Positions 24,254-36,687 of a stretch of DNA of 64,000 bases are shown one piece after another. The stretch spans positions 952,022-1,016,021 of the forward strand of contig KE546972.1 of assembly GCA_000442125.1 (NCBI GenBank), in the 5' to 3' direction. This DNA is from Opeltia flavorubescens (lineage: Eukaryota; Ascomycota; Lecanoromycetes; Teloschistales; Teloschistaceae). The number at the start of each line of letters is the position of its first letter. Position 1 is the stretch's first letter. The position numbers were made by a program, and so were the translations under genes. The notes below the pieces were generated by a model, which was given only the letters and a program-made list of their open reading frames with translations, was not told the DNA's origin and made no database searches.

Positions 24254-25897
24254 ATGAGCCTGGTCGACCCTGCAGTCGCAGGCAAGGTATTACCGAAGAA
24301 CAATAAGTCATCTGGGACCTCCTTGATGAAGAAGTCGATGGCCAAGAACGCAAAACCAAGGGATGCCGGTGAGTTAGCGCTCCAGCCCGGAGAATTTCAC
24401 TTTCACCGGTTGATGAAGGCGCAAAGATTCAAAGGCGGGGACAAGGAGTCCTTCTCCCGATTCACCCTCCATCAACGGTAATGACACGGAATCGAGAGCC
24501 TCACTACCAGCCAGTCAAACTGGAGAGGAAGGTACACAGAAGGTCCGCTGCAAACACTGTAAAAAGCCGGTGCCAAAATCCTCGACCGCGTCGCACTTCA
24601 AAATCTGCCCGGAGAAAAAGAACAAAGAGAAGTTGCTAAAGAAGAAAGATCTAAAGGAGGGTTCGGCTAAGCCTACGATAAACAACGAAGATAAGGACAG
24701 CGAAGCATTTGGGGATGATTCGCCTGCTGTAAAAGTCAACGGTGAAGCTGGTCATGGGGTAGAAGGCATAAATTCCGCCAAGTGCGTCATTAAATCTGCT
24801 AAGAAGAGCGCGGCCAGGGATACCACAACGCCTGCCAATGACAATTCTTCCAAGAAGACCAAAAAACGTAAAGCGGACATGGAAGGTGATAAGGAACCGA
24901 AGAAAAAGAAGTTAAAGAAAGACGAGCCGCCAAAGCCTAAAGTACCCAAACCCAAGGGGCCGGTTGACGTGGAAAAGCAGTGTGGTGTCTTGCTCCCTAA
25001 TGGAGGTTACTGCGCTCGAAGCTTGACCTGTAAGAGCCATTCAATGGGTGCGAAGCGTGCGGTGCCGGGACGGAGTATGCCCTATGATTTCTTGCTAGCT
25101 CAATATCAAAAGAAGAACCAGGCCAAGCAGCAAAGTAAGTCTGCCACATCCCGGTTTATCTTCAGTCGTGAGCTAGACCCCATCAAAATACACGATTCAC
25201 ATAAGCCTCCACTACGTTCACTTCTTTATCTTCATGAACCCCTCTTAACATCAACTGTTTCTTCACTTATCACCTTGTCCACTGTCATTATATTAATTCT
25301 TACCAACTTACCTTCTTTTTCACCCGAACAGAAGCCGCCATGGACGCAAACGCCCCTTTAGCCGATGACACCGACGCCCACGCCCCTGTTGATTCAGACG
25401 AAGAGAAAGACGCCGTCATGGCCGCCATTGCCCGTTCCCGCCCTCAGCCCCTTGCCCAACATGTCCCGATCAGTCTACGCCGCAAACATCAACGAATACG
25501 CGTCAAGGACGCTCTCGCCAATGCCCTTGCGGGTAATCGGGGAGGGAACTTATTTGCCATTCGCCCACCTCAGGAAGCTGCTCCGAGTGGGTCCAGTCAG
25601 ATGGGTATGGCTACTGCCGCAGCAGGCACTGGCGCCGGTGGTAACAGTAACGTTGGTGGAGGAGGTAGTGCAATGACAGGGGCAGATGCCATGATTGGGA
25701 GTCCGGTCGGGATTGGAACAGGAGCGGGCGGCCAGCAGAACGAGCTTGAAAGACGGCCGAGCTTGGCTCATCAGGCGCTTGGTGCAAACGCGAACACGAA
25801 TGCAAATGGTGCTTCTACTGATGGTACCGGTGGCGGTGGTGGAGGAGGCCCACAGTCGAGGAAATCTTCCCTTGCCGGCACTGCCACGGTTGCATGA
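24254..25897 (+). CDS. SGF73: SAGA subunit Sgf73 (ataxin-7 / SCA7 domain)
   Basis: Anchors the histone H2B deubiquitinase module to the SAGA co-activator. Three exons, 24254-24368, 24427-25134 and 25332-25897, give 462 residues. An N-terminal zinc-finger-like block (VRCKHCKKPVP, then SHFKIC, about residues 77-98) is followed by a Lys-rich linker. The SCA7 domain starts near residue 223 with CGVLLPNGGYCARSLTCKSH, matching the C-x9-C-x5-C-x2-H pattern of ataxin-7 proteins, and continues GAKRAVPGRSMPYDFLLAQY. The last exon encodes an acidic stretch, a conserved helix and a Gly/Asn-rich tail. Both introns are GT-AG; the first acceptor (GCAAAG) was the only one that joins the frames. The second intron (197 nt) is long for this window. 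Confidence 0.92.
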
Positions 25898-26311
25898 GCG
25901 ATTTGTAGGTCATTGCTCCTTTCCTAGGCCAACTGGAGTTTTTTTGGGGAGAGGAGATGATTATGAGACGGAAATACCCCGGAGTCGGCTGTCTGAAAAT
26001 CTTAGCAATGAAGGCGCATGCTATTTAAGAAGGCGTTCTTGGAAAGTCGTTTCTGGAAAGAGAAAGAAACTCGAATGATTTGCTCAGAAATGTTTCCTTC
26101 TCTCAGCTCTTGCTCATCTATGGTCTCTATCTTGTCTAATGCTTGCCGCTTGTGTATGATAAAAAAACCCCGTTCCCTCAAAAAATGTGGCTCAGATTCT
26201 TCGCACCAGAACCGCTGGTTGAATTCCCTCTGGTGTAGGACAAAAAGTAGATGTCCATACGCAATCGAGACATACTTGATAAATGCTCAAGTAGGCATGA
26301 TTCGTTGCCTC
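25898..26311. other. 3' flanks of convergent SGF73 and DED81
   Basis: No gene or repeat noted. A homopolymer A run occurs near 26161. Confidence 0.6.
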
Positions 26312-28163
26312 TCAAGGGGTACACCTATCCGTAAAGCGGGGATAGAGGGAACATTCTTTGACGGTAAACCGACCACACATCCAGGCTAGGAAGCGTTCGA
26401 GACCCAATCCGTAGCCGCCGTGAGGTGAGGTGCCATACCTGGGAACATGACATGTCAGTATGTAGAGCCTAGGCTCAGAAGCAAAACATTCATGTCAACA
26501 AATAAGAAGACACGACTTACTTTCTCTGATCCGTGTACCAATAGTACGGCGTCGGATCAATTTCGACCCGCTTGTACGCCTCCATCAACTCGTCATAATC
26601 ATCCATCCTCATACTTCCTCCCACAATTTCGCCCACACCAGGCATCAAGCAGTCCACGCTCTCCGTTACCCTCGCGTCCTGTGGATCCTTCTTCATATAA
26701 AAAGCTTTGATTTCGGTAGGGAAATGCGTCAGGAAGATAGGACGGTTAATAATATCCGTCATCTTACGCTCCGCTGCTTCCGCAATGTCGTCACCAAATT
26801 TGTGTGGCTCACCTTCCGTGTTCTTAATATCGTGTTCGACAAGCCAGTCGATAGCGTCCGCGTACTTCATTCTCATAAACGGCCGTTCAGGGACTTGGAA
26901 TTTGGGGTTCAGGTCCTGAACGAGCTTGGCGGTATGCGGGTTTTTAAGAGCAATATCAATGACACGACACATGACGAGTTCAAGATGGACAAGGAGGTCG
27001 TCGAAGGTGATGAAATCGAGCTCGGCTTCGATATGGGTATATTCGGAGAGATGGCGACGGGTCTGGGATTTCTCTGCGCGGAAGGAGGGAGCGACGCAGA
27101 AGACGTTGCCCAGGGAGGGGAGACAGGTTTCGAGGTAGAGTTGGGACGACTGTGTGAGGTAGGCTTTTTGACCATAGTAGTCGAAAGCGAAGAGGGTAGC
27201 CCCGCCTTCTACCTGGGTTTGGACCATGCAAGGTGGTGTGACTTCGAGGCAGGATGGAGTGATTTCTTCGTATGTTTGACGGAAAGCTCGAAGCAGGGCT
27301 GCGCGGACTTTCATCACAGAGGAAGAATTTTCACCGCGGAGGACGAGGTGTCGGTTGTCGTACAATGTTTGTGGGTCTGCGTCAGGGGAAACGCGGGTGG
27401 TGATGGCCTCTTTGTCACCGGCTGCTTTGCCAATAACGGTGTAGTAATCAGCATGCAGTTCGCGATCGTCTGGTGCGTGTTGTTTTGGCGGAACTTCCCA
27501 CATCTCACCGTAGACTTCAAGAGAGGTCTCTAGTGTCATGGTCATAGCGTCGTAGGTCTTGGTTAAATCTCCAGTAAGCACGCATTGCAGCAAGCCGTAG
27601 CCGTCCTGGAGGGTAAGAAAGATAACATCTTTTTGTGTACGCAGGCGATGAACACGGCCTGTAACCCGTACTCTCGATCCTCGTCCTTCTGAGTAGTCGA
27701 CGTCCTTCTCGCTCTTACCGCTCCTTAGCTTCACCAAGGCAGGATCTTTCTCATTCAGCCGTATTTTGACAGCCTTTGGTAGCTTTGGGTCTTGTTGTAT
27801 CTGAACCTTTTTCGCTTCTTCCAGAGATTGTTGCCGTTTTTCTGCTTCTTGTTTTTCTCGAACAGCAAGCTCGTCCCCTTTGGCCTGTTTCCTCTTATGC
27901 TGATCATACAGATTACCAGCCTTCTTTAGCGCTGTTTTCGTCGCAGGTACCCATTCTCGGTGAAGTTCCGAAACAGCAGGGCCTTGATCGGCACCTGGCT
28001 CCTTTTTCAAAGTCAGGTACTGAGGTCCGTCTGAAGCTGCTGGAGGATGTTGGATATGGGTAAACAGTAAGGTCTTGTATGGCTTCTGCTGGCTTCCATC
28101 TGCGGTAGGGTCATCTTTACCTAACTCCTCGTCGAAGTGCACACTCTTGTTCCACGTAGCCAT
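26312..28163 (-). CDS. DED81: Cytosolic asparaginyl-tRNA synthetase
   Basis: Class IIb aminoacyl-tRNA synthetase that charges tRNA-Asn in the cytosol. Two exons, 28163-26521 and 26438-26312, give 589 residues. After a Lys/Glu-rich N-terminal extension comes the OB-fold anticodon domain (RVTGRVHRLRTQKDVIFLTL). The catalytic domain has motif 2 (SFRAEKSQTRRHLSEYTHIE, near residue 367) and motif 3 (GGYGLGLERFLAW, near residue 555), and it ends LYPRFTDRCTP, typical of AsnRS. Motif 3 lies wholly in the small second exon, so an unspliced model ends just before it and looks inactive. The THIEAE context favours AsnRS over AspRS or LysRS. It is divergent from the GT69 gene by 273 bp. Confidence 0.96.
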
Positions 28164-28436
28164 AGCTAAAAGCTAGCGAAAGACGGAATTGGTGCTACAA
28201 TTGAGAAAAATGTCATAGTTTGGCATTCGAATGTTTGCGATGACTACTTATGCTGTCATAGTTGACCCATACACGCCATAGCCATTTCTGGACTAGATAA
28301 TCGATAAGGTATGCCAAGCATATCTTCAGCTGAACCTCCTGAAATAGCGGCTGGGCAACGCTCCGAGTCTGTTCATCTCTCCCTATGAAATACCTCTTCC
28401 GTGCAATGGCAGCTCACAGCAACGGCAGGATCGGCT
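28164..28436. promoter_or_regulatory. short divergent promoter shared by DED81 and the GT69 gene
   Basis: Only 273 bp separate the two start codons, so both promoters must lie here or overlap transcribed DNA. No particular element was identified. Confidence 0.45.
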
Positions 28437-30050
28437 ATGTCACCGCTTGTTCGCCCAGAGGAATACAATTTGGCTGATGATTCATCATCAGACTCCAATG
28501 ATGTGGATCTAAACAGTGCCGATTTTGAGTCCCAAGGTTTGACAACATCGTCATACGTCCACCGCCGACACACCTCCTCATCCTTCTCGATCCTCAAAAG
28601 TCTTCCAAATCTTCTCGGTGATGCCCTTCGCCGCCGTGGCTTTCAAACACGAGGTCTAAAGCGCCGGAAAAGACCCTATGCTCGACGGCGTTCGTTTTTC
28701 TTCTACTGCTTCACCGGAGCCTTCTTCGTTCTGATCTTGACCACTGTCATCTTCAATCCGTCTTACACAAGGCGTCCAGCCCACTACGATGCTCTGAGGA
28801 AAAGAGCCCTTGGCTCCAGAGATCCTGGCCGGGGAAACCCTGAAAACGAAAAAATCTTTATTGCTGCTAGTATCTACGATAAAGGGGGCAAATTGGTCAA
28901 TGGAGCGTGGGGAAGAGCTCTCCTCCATTTAATCGATCTCTTGGGAAACAGAAATGTCTTCCTCAGTATCTATGAAAACGATGCAGGGGAAAAGGCCAAA
29001 GATGCACTCTTCGACTGGAAGGACCGCGTGCAATGTCCAAATCAAATTATCTTTGAACGCCATGTATCGCTTAAAGATGTTCCGAGTGTCGTATTACCAG
29101 ATGGAAAAGAGAGGACTAAACGCATTGCCTACCTTGCAGAAATGCGGAACCGTGCGCTTCGGCCCCTAGACAAGCCTTCAAAAGTGAAGTACGACAAGTT
29201 ACTGTTTCTCAACGATGTTGTCTTTGATCCTATCGAAGTTATCCAATTGCTTTTTTCGACGAATGCGGACGAGAACGGCAAGAGTTCGTACCTGGCTGCC
29301 TGCGCAGTCGACTTTATCAATCCTTTCAAATTCTACGACACGTTTGCGACCAGAGACGCAGAAGGCTATAGTATGGGCGTCCCCTTCTTTCCTTGGTTTT
29401 CCAACGCTGGTAAAAGCATTAGTAGGAAAGATGTTCTTGATGGAAAAGATGCCGTGAGAGTGAAGAGCTGCTGGGGCGGTATTGCTGCTTTCGAGGCCAA
29501 TTATTTCCAAGTCAACTCGACTGAAGAAGGGGACAATCATCTTCTATCAACGAATGCCAGCGTCACAATGGCGACTCATTCTGCACAGCCAATCAGGTTC
29601 CGCGCAGAGTCGGATCTTTTCTGGGAAGCATCAGAATGTTGTCTAGTTCATGCCGATTTGCAGCATGCCAGTCACCGGACACTCGGTGAAGAAGACGTGG
29701 GTATCTACATCAATCCTTATGTGCGGGTCGCTTATGGCACCCGGACTTTTTGGTGGCTAGGATTTACAAGACGCTTTGAGAGGCTCTACAGTATTCCTCA
29801 TAATGTGATCAATTATTTTGCTGCAATGCCCCGTTCGAACCCTCGCCGCACCGAAGTTGGAGGTAAAGAATTCAACGAAAGGGTATGGGTGGATGACAAA
29901 GGATTGGTAGCTGGTGGGTCGTTTCAGGAAGTTCGACGAGTTGCAGAGAGTGGAGGGTACTGTGGCTTCAGGACTCTGCAATTGATAAAGGATGCGGTTC
30001 GAAAAGGTGAAAAGAACTGGGAGACAATAACTGTCCCGCCAGGCGAGTAG
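28437..30050 (+). CDS. GT69 (CAP59/CMT1-family) mannosyltransferase-like protein
   Basis: Type II membrane glycosyltransferase of family GT69, related to cryptococcal alpha-1,3-mannosyltransferase Cmt1 and Cap59. It is a single exon of 537 residues when started at the first in-frame ATG (28437). A cytosolic N-terminus of 85 residues ends in RRR, followed by a membrane anchor (residues 86-106) and a luminal catalytic domain from IFIAASIYDKGGKLVNGAW. Family marks include FLSIYENDAG, EMRNRALRPL, KLLFLNDVVFDP (DxD-like Asp context), AACAVDF and CWGGIAAF. It is presumably Golgi-located and acts on glycans of wall or secreted molecules. The acceptor in ascomycetes without a capsule is not known from the sequence. 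Open sequence before 28437 lacks an ATG. Confidence 0.9.
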   Translation: MSPLVRPEEYNLADDSSSDSNDVDLNSADFESQGLTTSSYVHRRHTSSSFSILKSLPNLLGDALRRRGFQTRGLKRRKRPYARRRSFFFYCFTGAFFVLILTTVIFNPSYTRRPAHYDALRKRALGSRDPGRGNPENEKIFIAASIYDKGGKLVNGAWGRALLHLIDLLGNRNVFLSIYENDAGEKAKDALFDWKDRVQCPNQIIFERHVSLKDVPSVVLPDGKERTKRIAYLAEMRNRALRPLDKPSKVKYDKLLFLNDVVFDPIEVIQLLFSTNADENGKSSYLAACAVDFINPFKFYDTFATRDAEGYSMGVPFFPWFSNAGKSISRKDVLDGKDAVRVKSCWGGIAAFEANYFQVNSTEEGDNHLLSTNASVTMATHSAQPIRFRAESDLFWEASECCLVHADLQHASHRTLGEEDVGIYINPYVRVAYGTRTFWWLGFTRRFERLYSIPHNVINYFAAMPRSNPRRTEVGGKEFNERVWVDDKGLVAGGSFQEVRRVAESGGYCGFRTLQLIKDAVRKGEKNWETITVPPGE

Positions 30051-30562
30051 GAGCACATCTTCTTTTCTGTAAAAACTTGGATGCGGTGGACGGCGCTGTA
30101 GATACCCCAAACATTGCCATATTGTTTGTTCCATATTTCATCTTGTTTTCCTGTGACATCCAAGGACCAGATGCGAAGGCATTCCCAATAATGTTTGTCA
30201 AGGAGGGGTGTTGTACGGGTTGTGTCGACATAATGTTGATGTATTGATTCATTCATCATTAATGAGTTTGTTCATATTTAAGATCACACATCTACTTTTC
30301 CTTTCACTACCGCTCCATCAACCTCACTTCTTTATCCATCATCCCTCATCATCTTGAATCCATCTACTCTAACAAGTTATTCAAGAGAAGATCAAGCTCA
30401 TCATTACAGCTTCGCCAGACTCAACTGCCTTACTCAATCGTTACATCAGCCTATACTTCATCTTGAAAAAAGTCTCCTGGCACTGTAAATGTAAGGAATC
30501 CTCATTCATTGTACCACAGGATTCAACTCAGTATTTCTGGCGATGCTAAACAGTCACTCAGC
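30051..30562. other. intergenic with CT-rich leader
   Basis: 30280-30470 is strongly pyrimidine-rich, as fungal promoters and 5' leaders often are. The open frame before 30563 has no in-frame ATG, which fixes the start of the next gene. Confidence 0.55.
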
Positions 30563-32766
30563 ATGCCCGAATCTGATCATCCTAAGAAGGGGCTTGATGC
30601 TGCCGCTAACATCAATGCTTTCCTTTCTCAAATCCCTCAAGCTGGCAAATCTCGCGCTCCATCTATTCAACGTACCGAGGACGTCGCTGATAACCATGGT
30701 GAGGCCAACATCACCAAGAATGGCACAAAGGACAAGAGCAGTGTAGCCACTGCTGTCTCAAGCACCGTCCCAAGCGTTTATGCCAGTCCTCAATCCAAAG
30801 CATCCGATTCTCTCCCTGCAGAGAAGATGAGTGACTGGCTGCAGGCAAACGCGCCAGCAGATCACTTCAAGACGAAAAATCCCTTACTCGAGAACGTCCA
30901 GGCTCAGTCCACCCCTCATGGTAGCCCTCAAGCAACGGGCGTGCTTGCACCTCCTTCAACCCCAGAGACGCTTTCAAATTATGATATCGGCCAGCTGATC
31001 TCCGAAGAGCTTGACAAGATCCCTGCAGAACGCTTCACCTTATTGAGTGAATCACGATTCGCTAAAAATTATTACAACCGCCAGAGCACCACCCACCATT
31101 CGGGCTCGATCCTTTCACCTGTTCCACGTTCCAACAAATCTCGCGATGATCCGGGCTTCACTCGCATGACCTTCCAAGCTGCTGAAACTCCGACCGTCCC
31201 CGCTTGGGTCACCGCCAAACCTAGTGTCTCGGCGGCAGAGAAATCGTTCGGCGTCCAAGGACCACCCCCGGCGGCAGATTTCAAGGAGAACCTTCGTGGT
31301 GGTCAGGCAAACAGTAAACTATCCCAAATTACTACCTTCAATGACGCCAACGGTACGAAGACCTCCACGACGAGGGATGACAGCACACCGCCTGTCGTCA
31401 CTTATCTGAAGCCTGCCGCTGTCAACGAGATCAAGTCAGCCAGAACCTTCACACCGGACACGCCCGACGATAAGGTCGATGACGCACAGATGGAAGACGA
31501 AGGTGTGAGACTCCCCGACCATGGTCTTCTGGCTCAAAACAAATCCTCTCCTCTTGTGAACATCACCCATCCTCCGAAGGAAGAAGGTAAAGCCACGATT
31601 GGAGCAGCAGCAACTGTTGGACAATCTGCGCCCCGCGTTAAGCCCTTCGACCTCGCTCTTGACACAAGTGGAGACATATCGGGTGGGCCTTTGACCCCTT
31701 CTTCTATGATCTTCACTGCCGTTTCTCCTACTAAAGTAAAAGAAGCGGGCATCACAACAGCTGACACCCAGCCAGCGAAGATCGTCGAAGGCAATCTAGA
31801 GGGGTCACTGTATTTCAAAGCGTGGCCGAAGGTCGAAGACAGAGCTTCGCGAACTGGTAAGTCATTCTACTTTACGAACCCCTTCTCCCCTAGCCTCCCT
31901 CCACGTATCTCAATCCCAATCGTGAAACCATCTAAAATTACTACCAGCGGCCAAGCATCGGAAAGTCATCCTCACTGGTATTCCTCGCGATTCAAGCCCT
32001 AACTTCGTTGCCTCTCTCGTCTATGGCGGACCTCTCGAATCCATCGTTGTCGGAGCTACGATTGCCTTTGTCACTTTCCTTCGTGCAGAAGATGCGGCGA
32101 AGTACTATGATGCTACTGGCAATGGACTGCTCTACAAGAGAGACGGCACTGAGTATGTTATCATGACCGAATTGGGCAAGGATGTCGATCCAGTCAGCGG
32201 TGTCCTTCGCGAATACACCGAGAAGGAGTTTACTCGATGCGTTCGTGCTGTGGGCGTGGACAAGGCTTGGACCATGGATGCTTTGCACGAAATCGCAGGG
32301 AAGAAGGGGAGGAAGGTCGACAAGATTCTTGATGGGGCCAATGTCAATAATGTAAGCTACTTCCAGAGACTCTGCATATCATTGTCGTGATGAGAGCAAG
32401 AGTAAAGCACGCCGCTAATGCTCCGGTCTACCAGATGCGCTCCGTCACCTTCCGCTTCTGCGAAATCGGTGACGCTGTCAAATTCAAGCAAATGCTCAGT
32501 CGTGCTGAAGATTGGGAGGACTGTAACGTCCACTACGCTCCAGACCCGTAAGTATTCCATTTCTATCTCTCCCGATATGGTGTCCACATCACTTATTTCA
32601 AACCTTCGTCACCACGACCTCGTGCCCATGCGTCGTAGGAAGATCACATCTTTTTGTACATCCGTCCCTGTTCACCAATCTCTCTCTCTTCACTTTGCCA
32701 GAGACGAGACACTGACCGCTCTTATTTCCACAGCTGTGCCGACGCAACCGGTATTCATTTCGAATA
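30563..32766 (+). CDS. Conserved fungal RRM-like protein, 614 aa
   Basis: Four exons: 30563-31856, 31948-32351, 32435-32547 and 32733-32766. The first 430 residues are low-complexity (Ser, Thr, Pro, Lys), with short ordered pieces such as LLSESRFAKNYYNRQ. The ordered C-terminal part starts KVILTGIPRDSSPNFVASLV and continues GGPLESIVVGATIAFVTFLR, a beta-alpha-beta arrangement like an RNA-recognition motif with weak RNP signatures. It then has RCVRAVGVDKAWTMDALHE and MRSVTFRFCEIGDAVKFK, a likely second such unit, and ends PCADATGIHFE. I recall similar proteins of unknown function in other filamentous ascomycetes. An RNA-binding role is an inference from fold pattern. The last intron (185 nt) is long, and the final exon encodes only about 11 residues. 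Confidence 0.8.
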
Positions 32767-35700
32767 GTAGCAGAAATCGCACTCTGCACGCACGTCTCGT
32801 CTGTTTCCCGACACATGGAGGGCGCCCGCATGCACGCTGCCATCTGCAACATTCATGCAGGCCAGTATCGGATCTGCAGCATGCCTATATGCAGGCATGA
32901 CATGTCTAATCCCGAGACCCGTTTCTCGGTTTCTAACTCCAAAAAGTTTTCTAGCACATTTCAATGCTGTCTATATACTTGCCGGCCAGGGGTGTAATTT
33001 GGGCGTTTTCGCGGATGCGCATTCTCATCTCATAGCATTTTGAGATTAGACATGGCCGTCTATAGGATTCACCCCCTCGATGCTATCTCCCCCTTGCCCA
33101 AAGGCCAACTAATACTTTATTCCCTTCATTTTTTCTCTGTTCCAATCAGCAAAACAAGCAAAGCAAACGAAACAGACATCATGTATGGCTTGTGAACGGA
33201 AGCTCAAGGGCACATGTATCGAGGTTTTTCTTGAGATCTGCGGGGACGAGAGGGAACACGCTGGTACAATTAATCATTCGGACAAGTCCATCTATATGTC
33301 CTGTTGCTGAATAGGCATTGACACTTGTACATAGCTAATCGATAATACAATATTGATTGAGAAAATTTGGCGAAGAAGCGGATCGTATTGATCCGATTAA
33401 CCGTTCAACGGATTGACAGCGGGATATCACCACAAGACCAGGTGTAGCTTCCTCAAACCCGTCAAAGACGCAAGTGATATTCAATTACGGCCTCATCAGC
33501 GAATCACGTTTCCATCTCATTGTCACCGTAATCGACAACATCGGATACAAAATATTCCAGTTCCAAGATGTCGAGAAGAAAACGGTCAGCACCGACTGGA
33601 TTCCGTATACAAGGCGCATTGTGATTCAAAAAAATACAACCACACAGCTCATCTCAATTCCATACGTTACCAAGAACTGCGTAGGCGTAGGTCCACTAGC
33701 TCAGGTATCGGAAGCTTGCGGACTTCATGGAAGAAGTAGACATGACTGCAGACGTAAGAGATATGCATAAATTTGATGATGATGATGATGAAAGCACATG
33801 GCTGCCGGCAACAGTCTGCCATTCGGATTAGTCACCAAGAATACGAGCGAGCAATATACTCACAGATAAATGTAATATATAGCTCGAGTGATCAGATTTA
33901 CGAAAAGGTGATTCTTGTGCAAGCATGAGCCGCATGGCCGTAGAAACAAAATGGAAGTGATTATATCCCGCGGAATTATATCTGTATTTCAAATAGTATC
34001 TAGACTTTCTACACTACTAATCTCTACCCTACATCAACACTGAGGAATACGATCGACTGTGTCATTTACTCCAAGCCTTTGCAGACTTGAAATATCAATA
34101 CAAAGAGGAATTCTGGTAGGTCGAAGTGACGATGAAATAAGCAATCGTCGATCGGCGTAGAAATAGGAATTAGTCGATAAGTACCATGGCGGGAATGCCA
34201 TTCCTACCGCAGATTATTGAGTCTTATCACGCAATTGTTCTCGGCCTATCCTGTGTACAAGCCCTGAATCCTTCCGGAAACACGTCGGTCCGATCCCAGC
34301 AATGGTTGAGGATTATATGTATAACGGAGTTCGTATAAGTTCGCAAGCAGGATCCAATTAATAATCTCAGGGAACATCACTGACCAACCAAGCCAACGAG
34401 GTTTGAAGACGAGTCACGGACCAACCAAGCAAAGGATCCATTAGCGGAACCCAAGGGATTCCTATCTCAACAACGTGGCATGGGAGGGCTCCTTCTCGAT
34501 CCTTTGGCTCCGGATCCAAATCTTGCTGCGCCGATCATGTGGCGAGATGCAGCCCGTTCGGTCGTCATGCAGCTCCTGGTCGTTTCGGGGGCTGCAAGAT
34601 CCATCCAATGGCAGACAAATCGCTCAACCATCGCTTATGTACCAACGGGAAGACCTTTGCGCGCGGTTGGTGATACATATCAGATGCATAAGAGGAAGTG
34701 AGATCTCCGGGCAAGAGTTGACATGGTTCAAAAAGGTTTGGTTAGTTTATTATCAGGATCAGGTGTTCCATGGTTTGATGGATGAGAGAATGCTCAATTT
34801 CCATTCGATCGGATCGATCAAAGATGAAGGGTCGATCTGCAGGTCGCAGTTCAGCCCTGGGCGAAGTCTGCCACTAGGTGGTCATGCCCATTGAAGTGCG
34901 ATTTAGGTTGGACGTCGGACCAAGGCGCTGCCGAGGGGCGCAGACGGTCTATCCGACGGCGAACGCTTTTCCTCGCAGATGGCAGCACCAACACCAATCG
35001 ATCTACTCAGCACCGATGTCGCAAAGGGAGCCCAGCCCGAGACCTCTATCCAGAGGGCGCGTAACGCAATGTTCTGAATGGCGCTCTCCCCGCGCTTGGA
35101 TGGTGCTGCTGCAGGGTATGCATGAGTGCGGCAAAGATATGATACGGAAAATGCATCAACAACGGCGGTCTTAAATAGCGGACGGCTTCCGAAAGCCCGG
35201 AAAAGGAGAGGACCGCGTGTTATGGTTGGCCAAGAACAAGACAGGAGCTCTCGTTTAGAGGTTGCACACTGTCATATCAACCACGAGGACCTCGACCCTG
35301 AGACTCCTAATGCGAGTAGAAGGTCGACTGCTGCAACGTGAAAGACACGTGATCGTACTTAGCTGCGGTGGAAGTGCGGCAGGACCAAAAGCAGCAGGTG
35401 AAATGCAGCTTCGCGATGATTGAAGCCTGTTAGGGATATGCTGTCGCGCGGCACATGCAGTGCTTCGATTGATCTCGGTAAGGATAGAAGTTGTGAGAGG
35501 GACCATTTGATTCGCCGGATCGCCAATGCCGTCAGCCGTCATTGTCGACTGGCGCCAGCTCGAATCATCTTGACAAGGGGCCTGCACCGAGCCACCACCA
35601 CCCTTTTCTTCGAAAGACAGGGTACTTCTTTAGCTGCAGATAATATCCCTACTAGTTCGCCTTAGCATATTCGAAAATTGCGCTAGCGGGCCCTGCCCTG

Positions 35701-36687
35701 CATATTGATCAATACCCACCCTAATCCTTTTTCATCCTCCAAGATGTTCTTCAGAGAGGGCACTCACACAACAAGCACCCATATTGTGACAGAACAGCTG
35801 CAATTCCGGGCTGAGTCGTCATCGATCCAATCAGCATCCGTCCAGGAGTGGGGGCCCCTTGTTCCCCTCAAAATCGGCCGTGCATCAGTCCAGCAATGGC
35901 CCAATGAGAGTCTTCAAGAACCAGCCAAACGACCTGTGCCAGCATGGCCCACCCAATCCATTTGCCCTCCGATTCGGTAGCGGGACTTGTCAGCTGCTTG
36001 TGGAGCGCTTTCCGTGCGATATCATGCATTCTTCCAATAGGTACCGTAGGCGCTGCGAATCCAAGCCACCCCGTGGACAACTGGCTTTCCGGTGAAGCCT
36101 AGGGAGCAAAGCCGTGTGAACCGTTGAAGATTCCTGACATATCGTTTTTGATTACTGATGCTACCATACTTCGTTCTTCGGGGAGGGAAGCATCAATCGT
36201 CTATCTCCTCTTAGCACTGGTGACCGCTGTCAAACTCAGGCTCCACTCATCAACACACCTGCTTCGAACGCATGAGATATCACCGGCTTGCTGACTCTTG
36301 GTATTCGCTACGTCCCTTTTTTCCTCTGCTGCCTCGTCCTTTTCCCGGAACTACCGAGCTACCTGGCTCGTGCTGCCTGTTGCGGCGATCGTCGCTGCAT
36401 ACTAGCACATCAACCTTCTGCAATTGAACCCCGGGCCCAAGAGCTAACTCATTTGCAAACAAGGGCTACAGCACGGCACGGCGCGGCGCTTGGACTGAGA
36501 AGCGCTGTGTAACACGCACCGCGCTCATTCGAGACTGTAAGATCCTCCAAGGCTGATACATAATCTGCTCTTTGGAAGCTCTCTTCATCCTTTGCTCCGC
36601 TGTGACAGTCTTCGATCTCTGTTAAATATCCACTTCACTTGCCCCTGATATCGCTCCAACCAAGCACGACATCTACTGCCACTATTC
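32767..36687. other. 3.9 kb gene-poor stretch
   Basis: Several open frames of 60-139 codons exist on both strands (for example 33413-33770, 34475-34894, 35126-35341), but none has family signatures, good starts or clean splice partners. The stretch contains a GAT microsatellite and an 11-mer, accaaccaagc, repeated about 40 bp apart near 34385-34430. No terminal repeats or transposase-like sequence were recognised. It could be a long promoter, a decayed element or non-coding RNA territory. Confidence 0.5.
33775..33791. repeat. GAT trinucleotide microsatellite
   Basis: Nearly six tandem GAT units in non-coding DNA. Confidence 0.9.

Noticed and set aside
26724-27533. 269-codon plus-strand open frame
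   Set aside because: It is antisense to the catalytic domain of asparaginyl-tRNA synthetase, whose motifs are unmistakable; the frame is a codon-bias shadow.
33413-33770. two overlapping plus-strand frames near 33.5 kb
   Set aside because: Overlapping each other in different frames with no homology signals; not supported.
34475-34894. 139-codon plus-strand open frame
   Set aside because: No ordered pattern, no family, and compositions vary randomly; probably chance.
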